From assembly GCA_028583415.1 (NCBI GenBank), contig CM053269.1, forward strand, positions 74,770,130-74,834,129: DNA of 64,000 nucleotides, in the 5' to 3' direction. The notes beneath the pieces were generated by a model. That model searched no databases and was not told the DNA's origin. It saw nothing but the letters and a program-made list of their open reading frames with translations. Source of the stretch: Protea cynaroides (Eukaryota > Streptophyta > Magnoliopsida > Proteales > Proteaceae). The first letter of the stretch is position 1. Each line of letters starts with the position of its first letter. Both the position numbers and the translations under genes were made by a program. Positions 45,347 to 57,090 of this stretch are shown here, one piece after another.

Positions 45347-46680
45347 GGCCCCATTTGATAACACTACAGCTCTCATGGAGCTACTTCTGGTCCAGAGTCA
45401 TTTTCTACTTCTTCTCTAAAGTCAAGATTTTTGGAATAGAATGTTGTTTGATAATATTGTTCTAAAATCAAAAGACTATGCTTCCAGAATGTTGTTTGGT
45501 GGTGGTGGTGTTAGTGGTAGCGGGGGGTGGTGGTAGTGGTGGCGGTGCTGGTGGGTGGTGGCGACGGCAGTGCTGGTAAGGGGTGGTGGTGGCGACGGTG
45601 GTGGTGGTAGAGGCAGGGGTGGTGGGTGGTGGGTGGTGGCTGTGGGGATGGGTGGTGGTGGTGATGGTGGTGGTGGCGACACTGGTGGTAGGTGGTGGTG
45701 GCGGTGATGGTGGTAGGTGGTGGGTGATGGTGGTGGTGGTTGTGGTGGTAGGTGGTGGGTGGTGGTTGTGGCGGCGGTGGCGGCTACGGTGGTGGTGGTG
45801 GTGGTGTGTGGCGGTGGTGGTGGTGGTAGCGACAGCTGTGGGTGGTGGGTGGTGGTGGGGATGGTGGCGGTGGAGGGGTGGTGGTGATGATGGCAGTGTC
45901 AGTGGTGGTGGTGATGGCAGTCAGTAGTGGTAATAGCTCCGGAGCAAGAGAAGTAAGTTTTTTTTTAACTCCAGTTTTTAGTTCCCAGAGACATTTTTGG
46001 AACGGTTCATTCCGTGGGAGTCAAAACATAAACCATATTTATCAATCGTCATTCTACTCCGGATTTGCTCCGGAGCTAAGAAGTAAGGAGCTGGAGGCCG
46101 ATGGTGGGTGGTGGCGGTGATGGTGGAAGGTGGTGGGTGGTAGTGGCGGCGATGGTGGAAGGTGGTGGGTGGTGGTGGCGGCGATAGTGGAAGGTGGTGG
46201 GTGGTGGTGGCGGCGATAGTGGAAGGTGGTGGGTGGTGGTGGCAGCAGTGTTGGTAAGTGGTGGGTAGTGGTGGTGGTGGCGGCGACGGCGGTGGTGGTG
46301 GTGGTGGTGGTGGTGGTGGTGGTGGTGGTGGTGGTGGTGGTGGTGGTGGTGGTGGTGGTGGTGGCGGCAGCGGTGGTGGTGGTGGTGGCGGCAGCGGTGG
46401 TGGTGGTGGTGGTGGTGGTTGTGGTGGTGGTGGTGATGATGGCTGTGCTAGTGGTAGTGGTGATGGCAATCAGTAATAGTAATAGTTCCGGAGCAAGAGA
46501 CGTAAGTTTTTTTAGCTCCAGTTTTTTAGCTCCTAGAGACATTTTTGGAACGGTTCACTCCATGGGAGTCAAAACTTGAACCGTGTTTATCAAACGTCAT
46601 TCTACTCCGGATTAGCTCCGGAACTAAGAAATAAGGAGCTGGAGTGTTATCAAACGGAGCTGGAGTGTTATCAAACGGAA
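45347..46680. mobile_element. PIF-like MITE filled with (GGT)n, in the LRR-kinase intron
   Basis: The left end GGCCCCATTTGATAACACTACAGCTC matches the complement of the right part (GAGCTGGAGTGTTATCAAACGGA). The right terminus is duplicated and blurred (two AGTGTTATCAAACGGA copies). The interior has two GGT/GGC triplet blocks (45500-45920 and 46090-46450). Each is followed by a copy of a segment of about 150 bp containing AGCTCCGGAGCAAGAGA and CATTTTTGGAACGGTTCA. The element therefore seems internally duplicated. Gly-, Val-, Pro- and Thr-rich ORFs are repeat frames. Confidence 0.7.
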
Positions 46681-49600
46681 CCGAAGTGTTATAAAACATT
46701 GATAAAAGAAAAAAGTTGGTGTATAGTTTTCTTTATTTCTAATAATATATTTTAAAATAATATGATGGATGAGCCCATGTCCTATCGTTATGATATATAT
46801 AGGCAGGAAAAAATTCTTAATTTTTGTTGCAGTAACTATCCTTAAGTTTATTTTATATTTTAATTGTTGTATCATATAAATTAAGATGAGTACATAATAT
46901 TTTATTTTATTGAGTAAAGAGAATTCTAGGATATTGTAAATTGCTTATGTCCCCTTCAATTTTTTGGTGTTCATAAGGAAATTGGGTAAACATCTTTTGC
47001 AAAGTAAAGGCAATTTCTAAAGCATGAAGAGGGAGGAGGAAGAGCAAATAAGAACATCGATGTTATTTAAAAAAAAAGAACTTTAATATATTTTGTAAGC
47101 TTTACTTGCGATATTATAATAAATTATTTTTCTTTTCTGAATTCTTTTACATAAAATATGTACCCATAGCATACTAGTCTTTCCAATTAAATTAGAAACA
47201 AATTACAATAGCTATAATTCTTTTTGAAATGCTCAAAGTTATAGAGCCTAAGTGAACCCTGAGAATTTTATTAATCAAGGTCAAAATCTCAAAATAAATT
47301 TAGGGAGTGGAACACCACATCCAACCTTCTCATCAAACCCAAAAGAAGCCATAGGCCAGCCTAGAGAATTTAGTTAATCAAAGCAAAAAAAAAAAAAGAG
47401 AGAGAGAAAGAGAAAAAAAATATATATTTGGCCAGGGATCACAAGGGTACTTTTCTTTTAGCTAAAAATCATATTTTTGGAGGGATTGAGAGTTGAGGGT
47501 AATTTGGTCAAAGTGACTATTGGATGTGTAGCACAATCCTCGATAATGTTTACTTTGAGGTCGCATCTTCACCATATGGCCCTTCATGTAGCTAACTTTT
47601 ACTTTTTATTTTGAACCATTAAACAAGCTTGACAAAATTGATATTTCTAATGTTTCCAACATTTTTTTTATTTCAAAGAACTAAAGTATTTGGGTAAAAG
47701 TTACTATAAGAGTAGCTAGTCACATGAACAATAATATATGGACGAAATTTTAGCCTTATCTAAAAAGATCATAATTTCAATAAGGCTAAAATTTCTAGGC
47801 AGGGCCCCTTAAGAGAGTTTTTCTAATAGCCTTGTTTTTGCCCCATGGCATGTCAAATGATGCTATAACTTTGTGGGCAAGTGGATCTAGGCTCCCCTAT
47901 CCACATGTCAAATTTCTTTTGAAATTGATTAAATGTCAAAATAAATGATTAAGATGTTCAAGACTCAGAGAGGGTGCATATGAGAACATACAAGATTGAC
48001 TAATAGAGAGACATAGACATAGAGTATTTGATTAAATTTGAGTCTGAAATTTAACTTATGTCTAATTCACTTCGTACATAATTAATGTTCAGAATAACTA
48101 GAATACCCTTGCATGAGGCTGAAATAGCTGGGCTTTTTGGATAACTTGTAGACGAGCCCCCCTGAAAAAACTTCTACCATAATTATATCACATTTACAAG
48201 TTGTAATGAAGACTAGTTTCAAAGAAATCTAATATGTTACAACTTGGAAGAACTAAGTATACAATAACTATGAATGGATAGATCTGTCTTTAGAAAGGGG
48301 CTTATTTCCCTTATCACATTATTTTACAGGAAAAGATTTATCCAACACCAACATTATTTTACAAGAAAAGATTTATCCAACACCAGTGATGAAATGGTTC
48401 TTATGATGCACACATAGAGGATTGCATTTTTGTTTTAAAAAAAAAAAAATTCCTTTAATAGACAAGATATCCACTATATTGTCTACTCACCAAATTTAGT
48501 TACCTCTTTCATCTGCATTTGACAGTTTCTCTTTTTCTCTCATAAGTTCAAATTTTTTTCTTTGGCCTTAGTCCAAATCCTTGTACATTATATTCCTTTT
48601 GGCAATAAGTGGGCAAGTCCATATGCTTCTGATCCCTTGTAAAGGTATACCTTCTCATGTATGTACATGCATCCCATAAGTGGTTCATGCATCATCTTTG
48701 GTGGTCTCAAAGGATCTTCAAAAAATCATATCTTTCAATTCTTAAGTCCGAATCAGGTTATTTAGGTGTCGTTTTGAAGCTCTTTCCGAGTACTATATGA
48801 TGGTATGAAATAAAAAAAAATATTTCAATAAGTAAATTTATAAATAATCTGGTTAAATATGAAACCCACCTATGTCAAATATGGAATCTTACATAAAATA
48901 ATACGGAAATTAAATCCATTAGAAAAAATTAACCATTTTTTAATACAAGGATTTATGTGAAAATACATCTAACCACTAAATTTGGATTGATTTCTAGATC
49001 CTTTGGCCACCCTTTGACCCAGCCTACATTCTCAAAGGTATTTTGATTTTTTTTCAAACTATTTTTCTCAAACATTCTAAAAAGATGCAAAATATTAACT
49101 AAGAGCAAGGTGACAAAGTGAAACGTCTACAATGAGCAGGGAGCTTGTGGTTTATCTATCTATGAAATTTCCACCAAAATCAGAGCTTGTCCAGATAATA
49201 TTCTAGAAATGTTCACCTAGATAATCTAGATTCCTTTTTGGGGTTGTATTCACTTGATGAAATTTGGTTATGAAAGTTGACACATTAGTATCTAGTAATG
49301 TGAGTAGTATGTTAATAATGTTTTATCAATATAAAATAGACTTCCATGTGTAGATATAATTATAGTGTTAAAGGCCACAATAATCAATAGGATTGGAGGA
49401 ATATTAGGCACAAGTTTCATCCAAATCCGGGGAGAGGATCTTCTCTATACAACCACATTTTTTTTTGTCACGTGCCCTTTTGGATGTGTGACCCAGATTT
49501 TTTTAGGGAAATAGACCCCAAGGTCCCAACTTATTGCATTTGAATTTTTAACTAATGAAATTTGTCAAATGGGAAATTAAATATTCAGAGATTCATAGAT

Positions 49601-49719
49601 AATGCAAGAGTGCATGGAGTACCTCGAGGTGCATGGATTTTCTCTATTTTATCCATCATTTAAAATATGTTATATGAACTTGTTTTCATTTTATTAATCC
49701 CTTTCTTTCTTCCTTTCAG
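46681..49719 (+). other. Remaining intron of the LRR-kinase pseudogene
   Basis: AT-rich intronic sequence with no recognised gene. A 35-bp unit (ACATTATTTTACA.GAAAAG...) is tandemly duplicated at 48316-48385. Confidence 0.6.
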
Positions 49720-50081
49720 AGTTTGCCTATACTATGGCTTTAACTAAGAAGTGTGATGTGTATAATTTTGGAGTAGTGGCATTAGAAGCAATTATGAGAA
49801 AGTATCCGGGGGAATTCATCACATATTTAACATCACAAGTTGACCAAAATATGCTATTAAGAGATGTGTTAGACCCATGCCTCACATTTCCATCAGATCA
49901 AAAGGTTGCAAAGGAAGTGGTTTCTGTTGTGAGAATAGCACTTGCATGTTTACGCAGTCAGCCACAAACCCGCCCAACTATGCATCAATTATCAAAAGAG
50001 CTATTTGTTCTCCGACCATCATTTTTGGAGCATTTTTATTCAATTACTCTAGGCAACCTAGATGATATTGAAATTGAATAA

Positions 50082-51700
50082 TTGAATTAGACAATCAATA
50101 GTGGATCTATTAAATTAGTTCTATTATGTATTAGATTATTGATTTTTCTGATCTAATGGATCGTTTTTCATTTTACTTTCTTTCCTTAAGAAATGTTTTT
50201 ATTCTGCTTTGAGCAGTACCTATCCATATTTTCCTCATTGTCTTAGATGTCAATTTTATTGTCTAATTATGACCTTTCTTCTTAACTCGGAACACAATAG
50301 TTATTCTTGGATTGTTTTGCAAGTGTTAGTGTACTTATGCTTCCATGAATTAGTGTTTGTGCCTCCATGAATAAAATAACGATATAGTGAGTTTTTCTAT
50401 CAATTTTAATTAGCTTTCATCAAGGCTATTAATTAGTTTAGTTCATGCTGCACTGTCTGACCTCTCCATGTCCATTTCATGTAGATAGTAATATTTTTAT
50501 GCATTTCAGTATACTTTATTCTTAGAATGGCATTATTTAAATTTTTATTTTGTTCCTCGATGAACTGTAATATAGATGGGATTTTATTTAAATGATACAT
50601 CCATAGGTGTATTTAAAACATGTAACTTTTTTTAGTATTCCTTGTTGTTGCTGCATGGATTAGGTAGCTTTCAGCCCGTCGGAATCTGAACACAAAGAAG
50701 CAAAGAGACAAGGGTGATAGTCCAGTTAGATAACCCTTAGACTACTCCAATGCCTAGCTAAGTTAGTCCATAAACAAATAGTATGGAACAGACACTGAGT
50801 GTGGCTGTTTCTTTGTAATGGTATGGATTGACAGTTGACTTTTAGCAAAGGAACATGGTGAGTTTAGAGTTTGAAGTTGTGGATCCGTTTACCTTTGTAG
50901 ATCCTGGGGTTTACAGATTTGGAGTGGTCGAGTGGATTTAGGCGAGGATTTCCAATTAAGGTAGGAGGTCGGCTCCGTCTCGTATATGCTGAGCCCAGTT
51001 AGATTCCTTCATTTAAATGCCGGTTAAAACCGTAAGATCTGGTGTCTCTATACTTGTCCTTCAAAATCGACTCTCGAATCTTCGGGGTATATGAACTTTC
51101 CTTATTGAGGTCGGATGCTTACTAAAGAAGGAATCTCCGTGGATAAGCTTTCCTTTTCTGTCTCTGCCTTTGGCGGACCTATGTCAATCTAGCATATAAC
51201 CTTCTCTTCGATAACCCACCGACACATGTCGTGTTATTATTGGGAGGGTGTAACCTTCATAATAGCTACTCCTTGCTCTTCCAAATCCATAAAGCTTAGG
51301 AGAGCAATATTCTCTCCATATCGGCCTCGGTCTTCATCTCTTATGGGACAACGCGTGGCTATCCAGTTTGGGTCCTTGAGGACTCATTAGACTGTCCTTT
51401 GATCAGGTGAAGGGTCGCGTGATCGGACCACTTCACATGCCCGTTGCGAGTGAATCATCACCTTGCTCTTCGAATCCTGCGAAACCCACTGGACGTGGCG
51501 TCGCTACCCTACCTACTTAGGTAGGCATTTAAGCTAAGAATCTCTATCTTGACGCCACCTATCCTGCGTTGGTTTTCAAGAACTGGAACGGTAGCTCAGG
51601 AGGTCTCTTCATCTCTTCCCTGCATACCTATCTCTTTGATGTGTCAGACCGATTGATCGTTAGTTATTCCGGGTTTTATCCGGGATCTCATCATTACGAG
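50082..51700. other. No gene seen; 3' flank then retroelement-like sequence
   Basis: The first few hundred bases look like the 3' flank of the LRR kinase. From about 50670 the base composition becomes more GC-balanced and continues so into the promoter-like region at 51714. This may be one long LTR, but I found no partner. Confidence 0.4.
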
Positions 51701-51713
51701 ATCCTCTAAATCC

Positions 51714-51726
51714 CTCTATAAATAGC
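51714..51726 (+). promoter_or_regulatory. TATA box of a probable retroelement leader
   Basis: CTCTATAAATAGCC stands about 230 bp before the ATG at 51951, with the spacing and sequence of a strong plant TATA box. It is probably an LTR promoter rather than that of a host gene. Confidence 0.55.
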
Positions 51727-51950
51727 CTCAGCGTCTCTGACTCCTTCACTTTGCCTTCTACGGCGTTACTCTACCGAAATCGTTCTAGCTTTTATACTTG
51801 GTCGCCGCTAATTCTTCAAATTCTTCTGTCTGCTGCTTTCGATTTCCTGCAACTCTTTCCACCATTCACCATTGATTGTCTGTTCGTATCTCAAGTCAGA
51901 AATCACTAATCTTCATCCTTATTCACTTCTTTAAGTTTCTTTTTTCGAAA

Positions 51951-52475
51951 ATGTCAGGTTCTGATTCTGACAACCCCAATAACTCGCCCGGCCAGGGTAT
52001 GGGTGGCGATGAGTCTTCTTCCTCTTAATCTTGTCGTCGGAGATGCAAGACTAAGAAGTCTCAGTATAAGAGGAGTGCAGAAAAGTCCGAGGAATCCTAC
52101 CTCTGTTCTGTAGGAATTATTCTTCCTGCCACTTCGGTGGTTGCTTGTAAGGGCTCGTCGGCGAAGTCGGCAAGCTCTGCGCTGGCCAAGAAAAAAATTG
52201 CTGTTTTTTCTTCTTCTCCAGCTCAGGCTACGGCCAAAACCAAAGCAGAGCCAAAGCCTTCGAAGCCTAAGGCGGGTAAGACCATTTCTTTTTCTGCTCC
52301 CTTTGCCCTGGGCTCCTCCATGTTCCGCGCTAAGTCGATAGTGTGTTCTTTGTCACGAGTCGCTGTTCATCTTCTCAGGGAAACGTATCTTATTCATCCC
52401 CCTTTTTTTTTGTTAGGGTCTTTGTCGAGGGAAACATTCTTGTTCTTTTTCAGAATCGGAGCTCTATCTCTATGA
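51951..52475 (+). pseudogene. Ser/Lys/Ala-rich ORF start, retroelement-like
   Basis: An ATG at 51951 opens MSGSDSDNPNNSPGQGMGGD, stops at a TAA (52026-52028), and stays open in the same frame to 52475. The frame is basic and rich in Ser, Lys and Ala (KPSKPKAGKT). Such N-termini precede gag-like proteins in some plant retroelements, but no domain is recognisable. The family is unknown. Confidence 0.35.
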
Positions 52476-52703
52476 TGATATGTACAAGATGGATTCCGAA
52501 TCCTAATTCATTTTGTAGTGGTGGAGATTTTCCGCTACTACGGCACATATTTCCTATGCGGCCTTTGCTATGTGCAACAACCGCTACACTCTATAATACA
52601 ATAGGCATTAAAATGAGATGATAAAACACATATCTCTTGCTGTAGATTGATTTTTTATTATTTTTTGTAGTTTTGAATATTTTGATCAAAGTTTTTTATA
52701 GCC

Positions 52704-52934
52704 TGTTGAGAATCTCTTTGCTTTTCTCTACGTATGGAAACAGAAGAGTAAAATAATTGTGGCTATGTGGATCCTAACCATTGATATATATAATACCACA
52801 CCATCTTTGGACCAGTCCCACAGTGGATCAGGTTGGTCCATCTCTAATCATACTTAAACTGATCTACTTGTAACTAGACTCTTACTGAACTAACTAGCCG
52901 TATAATTAATTTAGCCCATACTAATACTCTTACA
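52704..52934 (-). repeat. Probable 3' LTR of a copia remnant
   Basis: Starts TGTTGAGAATC and ends ACTCTTACA. On the minus strand it is directly preceded by the polypurine tract AAAGTGGGAGAA (52935-52946). About 231 bp. No second LTR was found to the right of gag. Confidence 0.55.
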
Positions 52935-53728
52935 TTCTCCCACTTTAGTTACATTAATTATAAAGTTCATATTAATTCAATGTGGCCATGGAATCTAATT
53001 ACACAAAATCTCTGACCACTTTGATTCAGTCACCAAGCTTACCAATGTCGAACAATAACAGAAAGTACTCCAACACAAATGGTGTATCCCCTTTCGTTAG
53101 CCACATACAAAGGTCCACTTAATGACATAAATCACTTTGAGATGAAAAATGAGTCTAATGATCGACTAACTATGATCCCGTTACCTTCAAATCCTTTTAG
53201 GTCAACGCACTTTGACATTATCAAATTTATAGGCAAAACGCCTTCAGCTTGGACTAACATCACACCTTGACTTACCGTCTTCTTTGGCTAAATATCGCCT
53301 TGCAACTTTGACATGTATTGTGAATGAATGCATACAAGCAATAAAATAAATGCTCAAGTAAAAATAACCACGTTCACCAATAAATCAGTCACTACACCAT
53401 ATGCAATTCAATCAAACATGGATAAATAAACAAATACCTGATCTCTCACTAGTCAAGCAGATCAAAAGAACTCTCACTCACTAAGAGAATCTAAAAATTC
53501 TCATATTAATTTCAAAACCCAAGAGAATAATCAAATTAATAAAGATACTTATCATTTAAATTTAATATAGAATTCAGTCTTTTCAAAAGTGTCTAAATGA
53601 AATCTTTCAAACAAATAATTAACTGAAATGTAAAACATTAAACAAATGTTCAAAACAACTTAAAGGTAACTGATAATAATAAAGAAAACTAACTAAACCT
53701 ACGGATTTAACTATATTAAATGACATCA

Positions 53729-54594
53729 TCACTTAGCATCTTTTTTCTCTGATGTCTCACTTCTCTTCTTCTTCTTCTCCAACCAAGCTTCTCTTGCCTT
53801 GCATTCTCTCTTCATTTGTCCCTTTTTATGGCACCAGAAACATTCAACATCACTCATATCTCTATCATAAGGTTTTTCTTTCCTAAAGGAGTTTCTATCC
53901 TTTCTATGGGGTCCTACCCCAACCTTTCCTTTACCCTTATGTTCTCTAAAATGATGACCTGTGATATTGATACTTTCAATCTTTTTTTTCAGTATCTGTT
54001 CTTCTTTAGTGCAAACAGAAATTAATTTGTTCATATCACATTCTTCTTCTTGAGTATTATAGGCTACTTGAATCTGACAATATAAGAAGATAACGCACAA
54101 TGAATCACTAACTCATTGTCAACGTTAATTCTCATGGCTTTGATCTTTTTTGCCGTAGTAGAAAGCTCCATGAAATGATCTCTGATACTTCCATTACTAT
54201 TATACTTTGCATTGGTAAACTTGTTCATCAAGGTGTTTCTCTGTCCTCTATCAGAAAACTCAAACTTTCCTTTGATCTCTTTCAAATATCATTTAGCCGT
54301 TTCCTTTGCTTGAACACCATCACGCATAATTTTGGGAATGGTCTGCCTCATGAGTAGCATAGACTTTTTATTTGCAGTCATCCACTTTTCCATTTTATGC
54401 TTCTCATCAGGGGTACTGGAATCAGTAATGGCAGCAGGTTTATCATCTTTAAGCGCTATATCTAAATCAACCATGCCTAGAGTTGCTTCTAACTGTTCAT
54501 ACCTCCTTTTAAAACTCATTCCAGAGAGAGTAGAAATAGAAACTACTATACCACAGGGAAAGATATCCTGGGAGATACATACCATCATCATCAT
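53729..54594 (-). pseudogene. copia gag remnant (UBN2-type) with altered knuckle
   Basis: Three frame-shifted pieces (54594-54289, 54285-54064, 54100-53729) give a gag of the copia/UBN2 type: KMEKWMTANKKSMLLMRQTI, then STTAKKIKAMRINVDNELVI, then the knuckle at 53801-53842. The knuckle reads CFWCHKKGQMKREC: the His ligand of CCHC is Gln, though a His sits earlier. No protease, integrase or RT was seen between 52950 and 53700, so pol has been lost. Confidence 0.75.
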
Positions 54595-54600
54595 ATGAGT

Positions 54601-54895
54601 TCAAACAGAAGTATCAAAGAATATATAAATTATACAGAACTCATATAAATACATATTAACCATTCATGCAAATATATATACTGAGAACTGACTTAAGCAT
54701 CGAAGTAGCCATCGGACTACCCAGTCCCCCTCTATGTATTTTGTCTCTGTTGTCACAGGTACCTCCCAGTAGGTCGGTTATAACGCTGAATAACTCGTTT
54801 ATTACTGTGGCCCACCCTGTTCGTGTTGCGTAACTCTTTTAAGCTGTAAAGAACTCTACTGATGTGGCAGCCAACTCACATTGTCCAATTTTCTA
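54601..54895. other. No gene seen; flank of the copia remnant
   Basis: Lies between gag and the start of duplication copy 2 (about 54896). The expected 5' LTR is not recognisable. Confidence 0.4.
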
Positions 54896-55190
54896 CATCA
54901 ACTTAGCGTTGAGCAGGGTTGAATTGATGGTCGAAGCGTCAACCACTAAGAGGATGGTTGAAGATTTAGCAAGTGATTGGATGGAGACAACTACCTTCGC
55001 CGCTGGCCTTTCCCAAACAGATCTCCGGCCTTGGTGCAATTGCTGGATAAACTGGATGATCATTCCCTTGGCGCTGGAGGAGGGAACTAGGGGAAAAGGG
55101 CAAACATGTCACAAGACAGTAAAAATTTAAGAGAATTACTGTTTCGGGTAGTTATGTAAAGAGAAAGCCAAAACTACTTTTAAAAAAAAA

Positions 55191-55655
55191 GGAAATTCAT
55201 TCATACACCCCTTTAACAATTGGCTTACTATATAGATATACCCTCTCTTGACAAAAGTTACACGGACTACCCCTGAAACAATATTTTATAACAATATAGT
55301 CCACACCAAGCATTAAAACTGATGAAATTTTTTTAAGACAATACCACCCTTACTAAATGTAAAATTACATAAATATATCATTATCTATCTCTGGAACGAG
55401 GCCTCTATAAATTCTCCAATTACAAGTTGGAGAACTTGCAGATGCCTCGTTCCAGAGATAGACGATAATATATTTACATAATTTTACATTGAATAAAGGT
55501 AGTATTGTCTTAAAATTTTTTGAAATTTTTTCCACCAGTTTTTAACGCCCGATGTGGGGTTATATTGTTATAAAACATTGTTTCAAAGGTAATTCGTGTA
55601 ATTTTTGTCAAGAGAGGGTAAACCAATTGTCAAAGGGGTGTCTGAGTAAATTTCC
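55191..55655. mobile_element. Long palindromic (foldback) MITE
   Basis: Two arms of about 220 bp are inverted copies: ...CACCCCTTTAACAATTGG...ACCCTCTCTTGACAAAAGTTACACG on the left, with the matching complement on the right. They meet at a short centre near 55410-55440. Ends are GGAAATT...AATTTCC. No ORF. No clear target duplication: the left flank is A-rich. It would form a long hairpin RNA if transcribed. Confidence 0.85.
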
Positions 55656-55802
55656 CATAAAAAATAATGCAAAGTTATTTTTTCCTTCTTTTGCACGGCC
55701 ACTGTTAGCTAGGAATATATGGGCAATGTTCAATACCAAACTTGCCCTTCCCTAATGAATGGGCAAGGCAACATGGACAAGATATAAAAACCTGACACCT
55801 AA

Positions 55803-56144
55803 GCCTATGTTTGGTTGCAAAGGGAATTCAAGGGAATAGAAGTAAAAATTTTAAACTTAAAAAGAAAAACTTTTATTGTAACACAACATGATTGTATAAA
55901 TTACCTAAATTTCTTAACATATTTAATAATGATACTTATAAAGTGTAAAATTTATTTTTATTTTTTTCAAATGGAAGGAATTGGATGCAAAGTGAAATGT
56001 AAATTAATAACTAAATGTAGAATAATTTAGAATTAATTACGTAGTAATGTGATAGCATGTACTGTAATCATTACAAAAATTTCTATTTAAAATTAAAAAT
56101 TTTCACTTCCTTTCCCTCAATTCCCCTTGCAACCAAACAAAGCC
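55803..56144. mobile_element. Tourist-like MITE with TAA duplication
   Basis: Ends GCCTATGTTTGGTTGCAA.GGGAATTCAAGGGAA and the near-complement at 56080-56144. TAA flanks both sides (55800-55802, 56145-56147). Duplication copy 1 shows the empty site at about 39328. 342 bp, no ORF. Confidence 0.88.
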
Positions 56145-56500
56145 TAATGGATGAAAGGCCGGATACACGACCGTATATGTACACTGCCCTAGCTGAGGCA
56201 TACAATATCAGGCATATAATATCTAAGTCGAGGTAACACTTACATTGGCTACTGTGTAACATCAACCACTCAGCTGTGTCAAAAAAAAATCCTTAAATTG
56301 TGCATGTACCCAATTGAAAAGAAAAAGAATCACTCGTGTGTGCAACCTAAATATCCAACATTCACATTATAGTGATGATACAACAGAACTAGCATTCCAA
56401 ACAAAGATGCTGGGACCCTCCTAAAGTTATACAGATGCTACCATCATCATATGCACATGTTTGTCAAATGTTGATAACTGTTAGAACAAAATATTACATC

Positions 56501-56605
56501 TTAAAAGAATCCACTGCTAACATGGAGATCCCCATTATGAACAGCATTAATGTCTAATGTCTTTTTACAAACAGCTTGCTTATATCTTCTGTAACAACAT
56601 TGCTC
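56501..56605 (-). CDS. Possible terminal exon of an unrecognised gene, copy 2
   Basis: Counterpart of 40940-41047. Acceptor-like CTTTGGCAG, then EQCCYRRYKQAVCKKTLDIN and a stop. It is one codon shorter with the frame kept. No further exons recognised. Confidence 0.3.
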   Translation of the reverse strand, partial: EQCCYRRYKQAVCKKTLDINAVHNGDLHVSSGFF

Positions 56606-57090
56606 CTGCCAAAGACAAATCAATTTCAGAAATGGCATTCCATAGAATGAAACTAATAGCTTTACTGAGAATCCAACAAGAATTCCATAGTCCATTTGTC
56701 ACATAAATAAAGGTAGAGCATAAAGCAGAGAATGCATAGAAGAACTAGAAGCCACAATAAAGTTCCAAGGAAATTTTAATTTTTCATTATCTACCAGTAC
56801 AGAATGTATGGAATTGTTCATGACTGGTTTGGTCATTTGGCAGATTATATTCTCTAACCCACCCAGAGAGACAGAGATCATTAATCATAGTGTATTAGAG
56901 ATATCTGGGTGCAAGAATGAAGACTCTTGAGACACACCGGGATAAATTGAGTAAGTAATTGATGCGTATGGTATAAGGGAAATTTCTAATACATGGTTAG
57001 CAAAAAATAATCTCTCTCCTCTCCATAGACAGTCAGACCAGTAATTCAACTTGCAGTAATAAGTGCAACCAGAAGGACTCAATATTGACC

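Larger units (their letters stand above)
43453..50081 (+). pseudogene. MIK2-like LRR receptor kinase pseudogene
   Basis: Exon 1 ends at 45102 and exon 2 is 49720-50081; donor CCAG|GTGTTT and acceptor TTTCAG|AGTTTG join in phase (YGYIAP-E-FAYTMA). The visible part begins with the pre-terminal LRR block (LVAYNSGLTGPIPDLRNCTS) typical of MIK2/At4g08850-type receptors. About eight LRRs follow, then a transmembrane segment (VFLALAIIGIYFLL) and a kinase. Lesions: the signal peptide and most LRRs are missing; a frameshift near 43757; a one-base loss in an A-run near 44368 before the transmembrane segment. In the kinase, HRDISSKN is intact but the DFG aspartate is Asn (SNFGIA). The 4.6 kb intron contains a GGT-filled MITE. 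It could only encode a broken, probably inactive kinase. Confidence 0.87.
54896..57090. repeat. Segmental duplication, copy 2
   Basis: Aligns in blocks with 38721-41580 (see that entry). The palindromic MITE (55191-55655) and the Tourist-like MITE (55803-56144) are specific to this copy. Confidence 0.75.

Noticed and set aside
45476..46579. Long Gly-, Val-, Pro- and Thr-rich ORFs
   Set aside because: Frames of the GGT array of the intronic MITE; no conserved domain.
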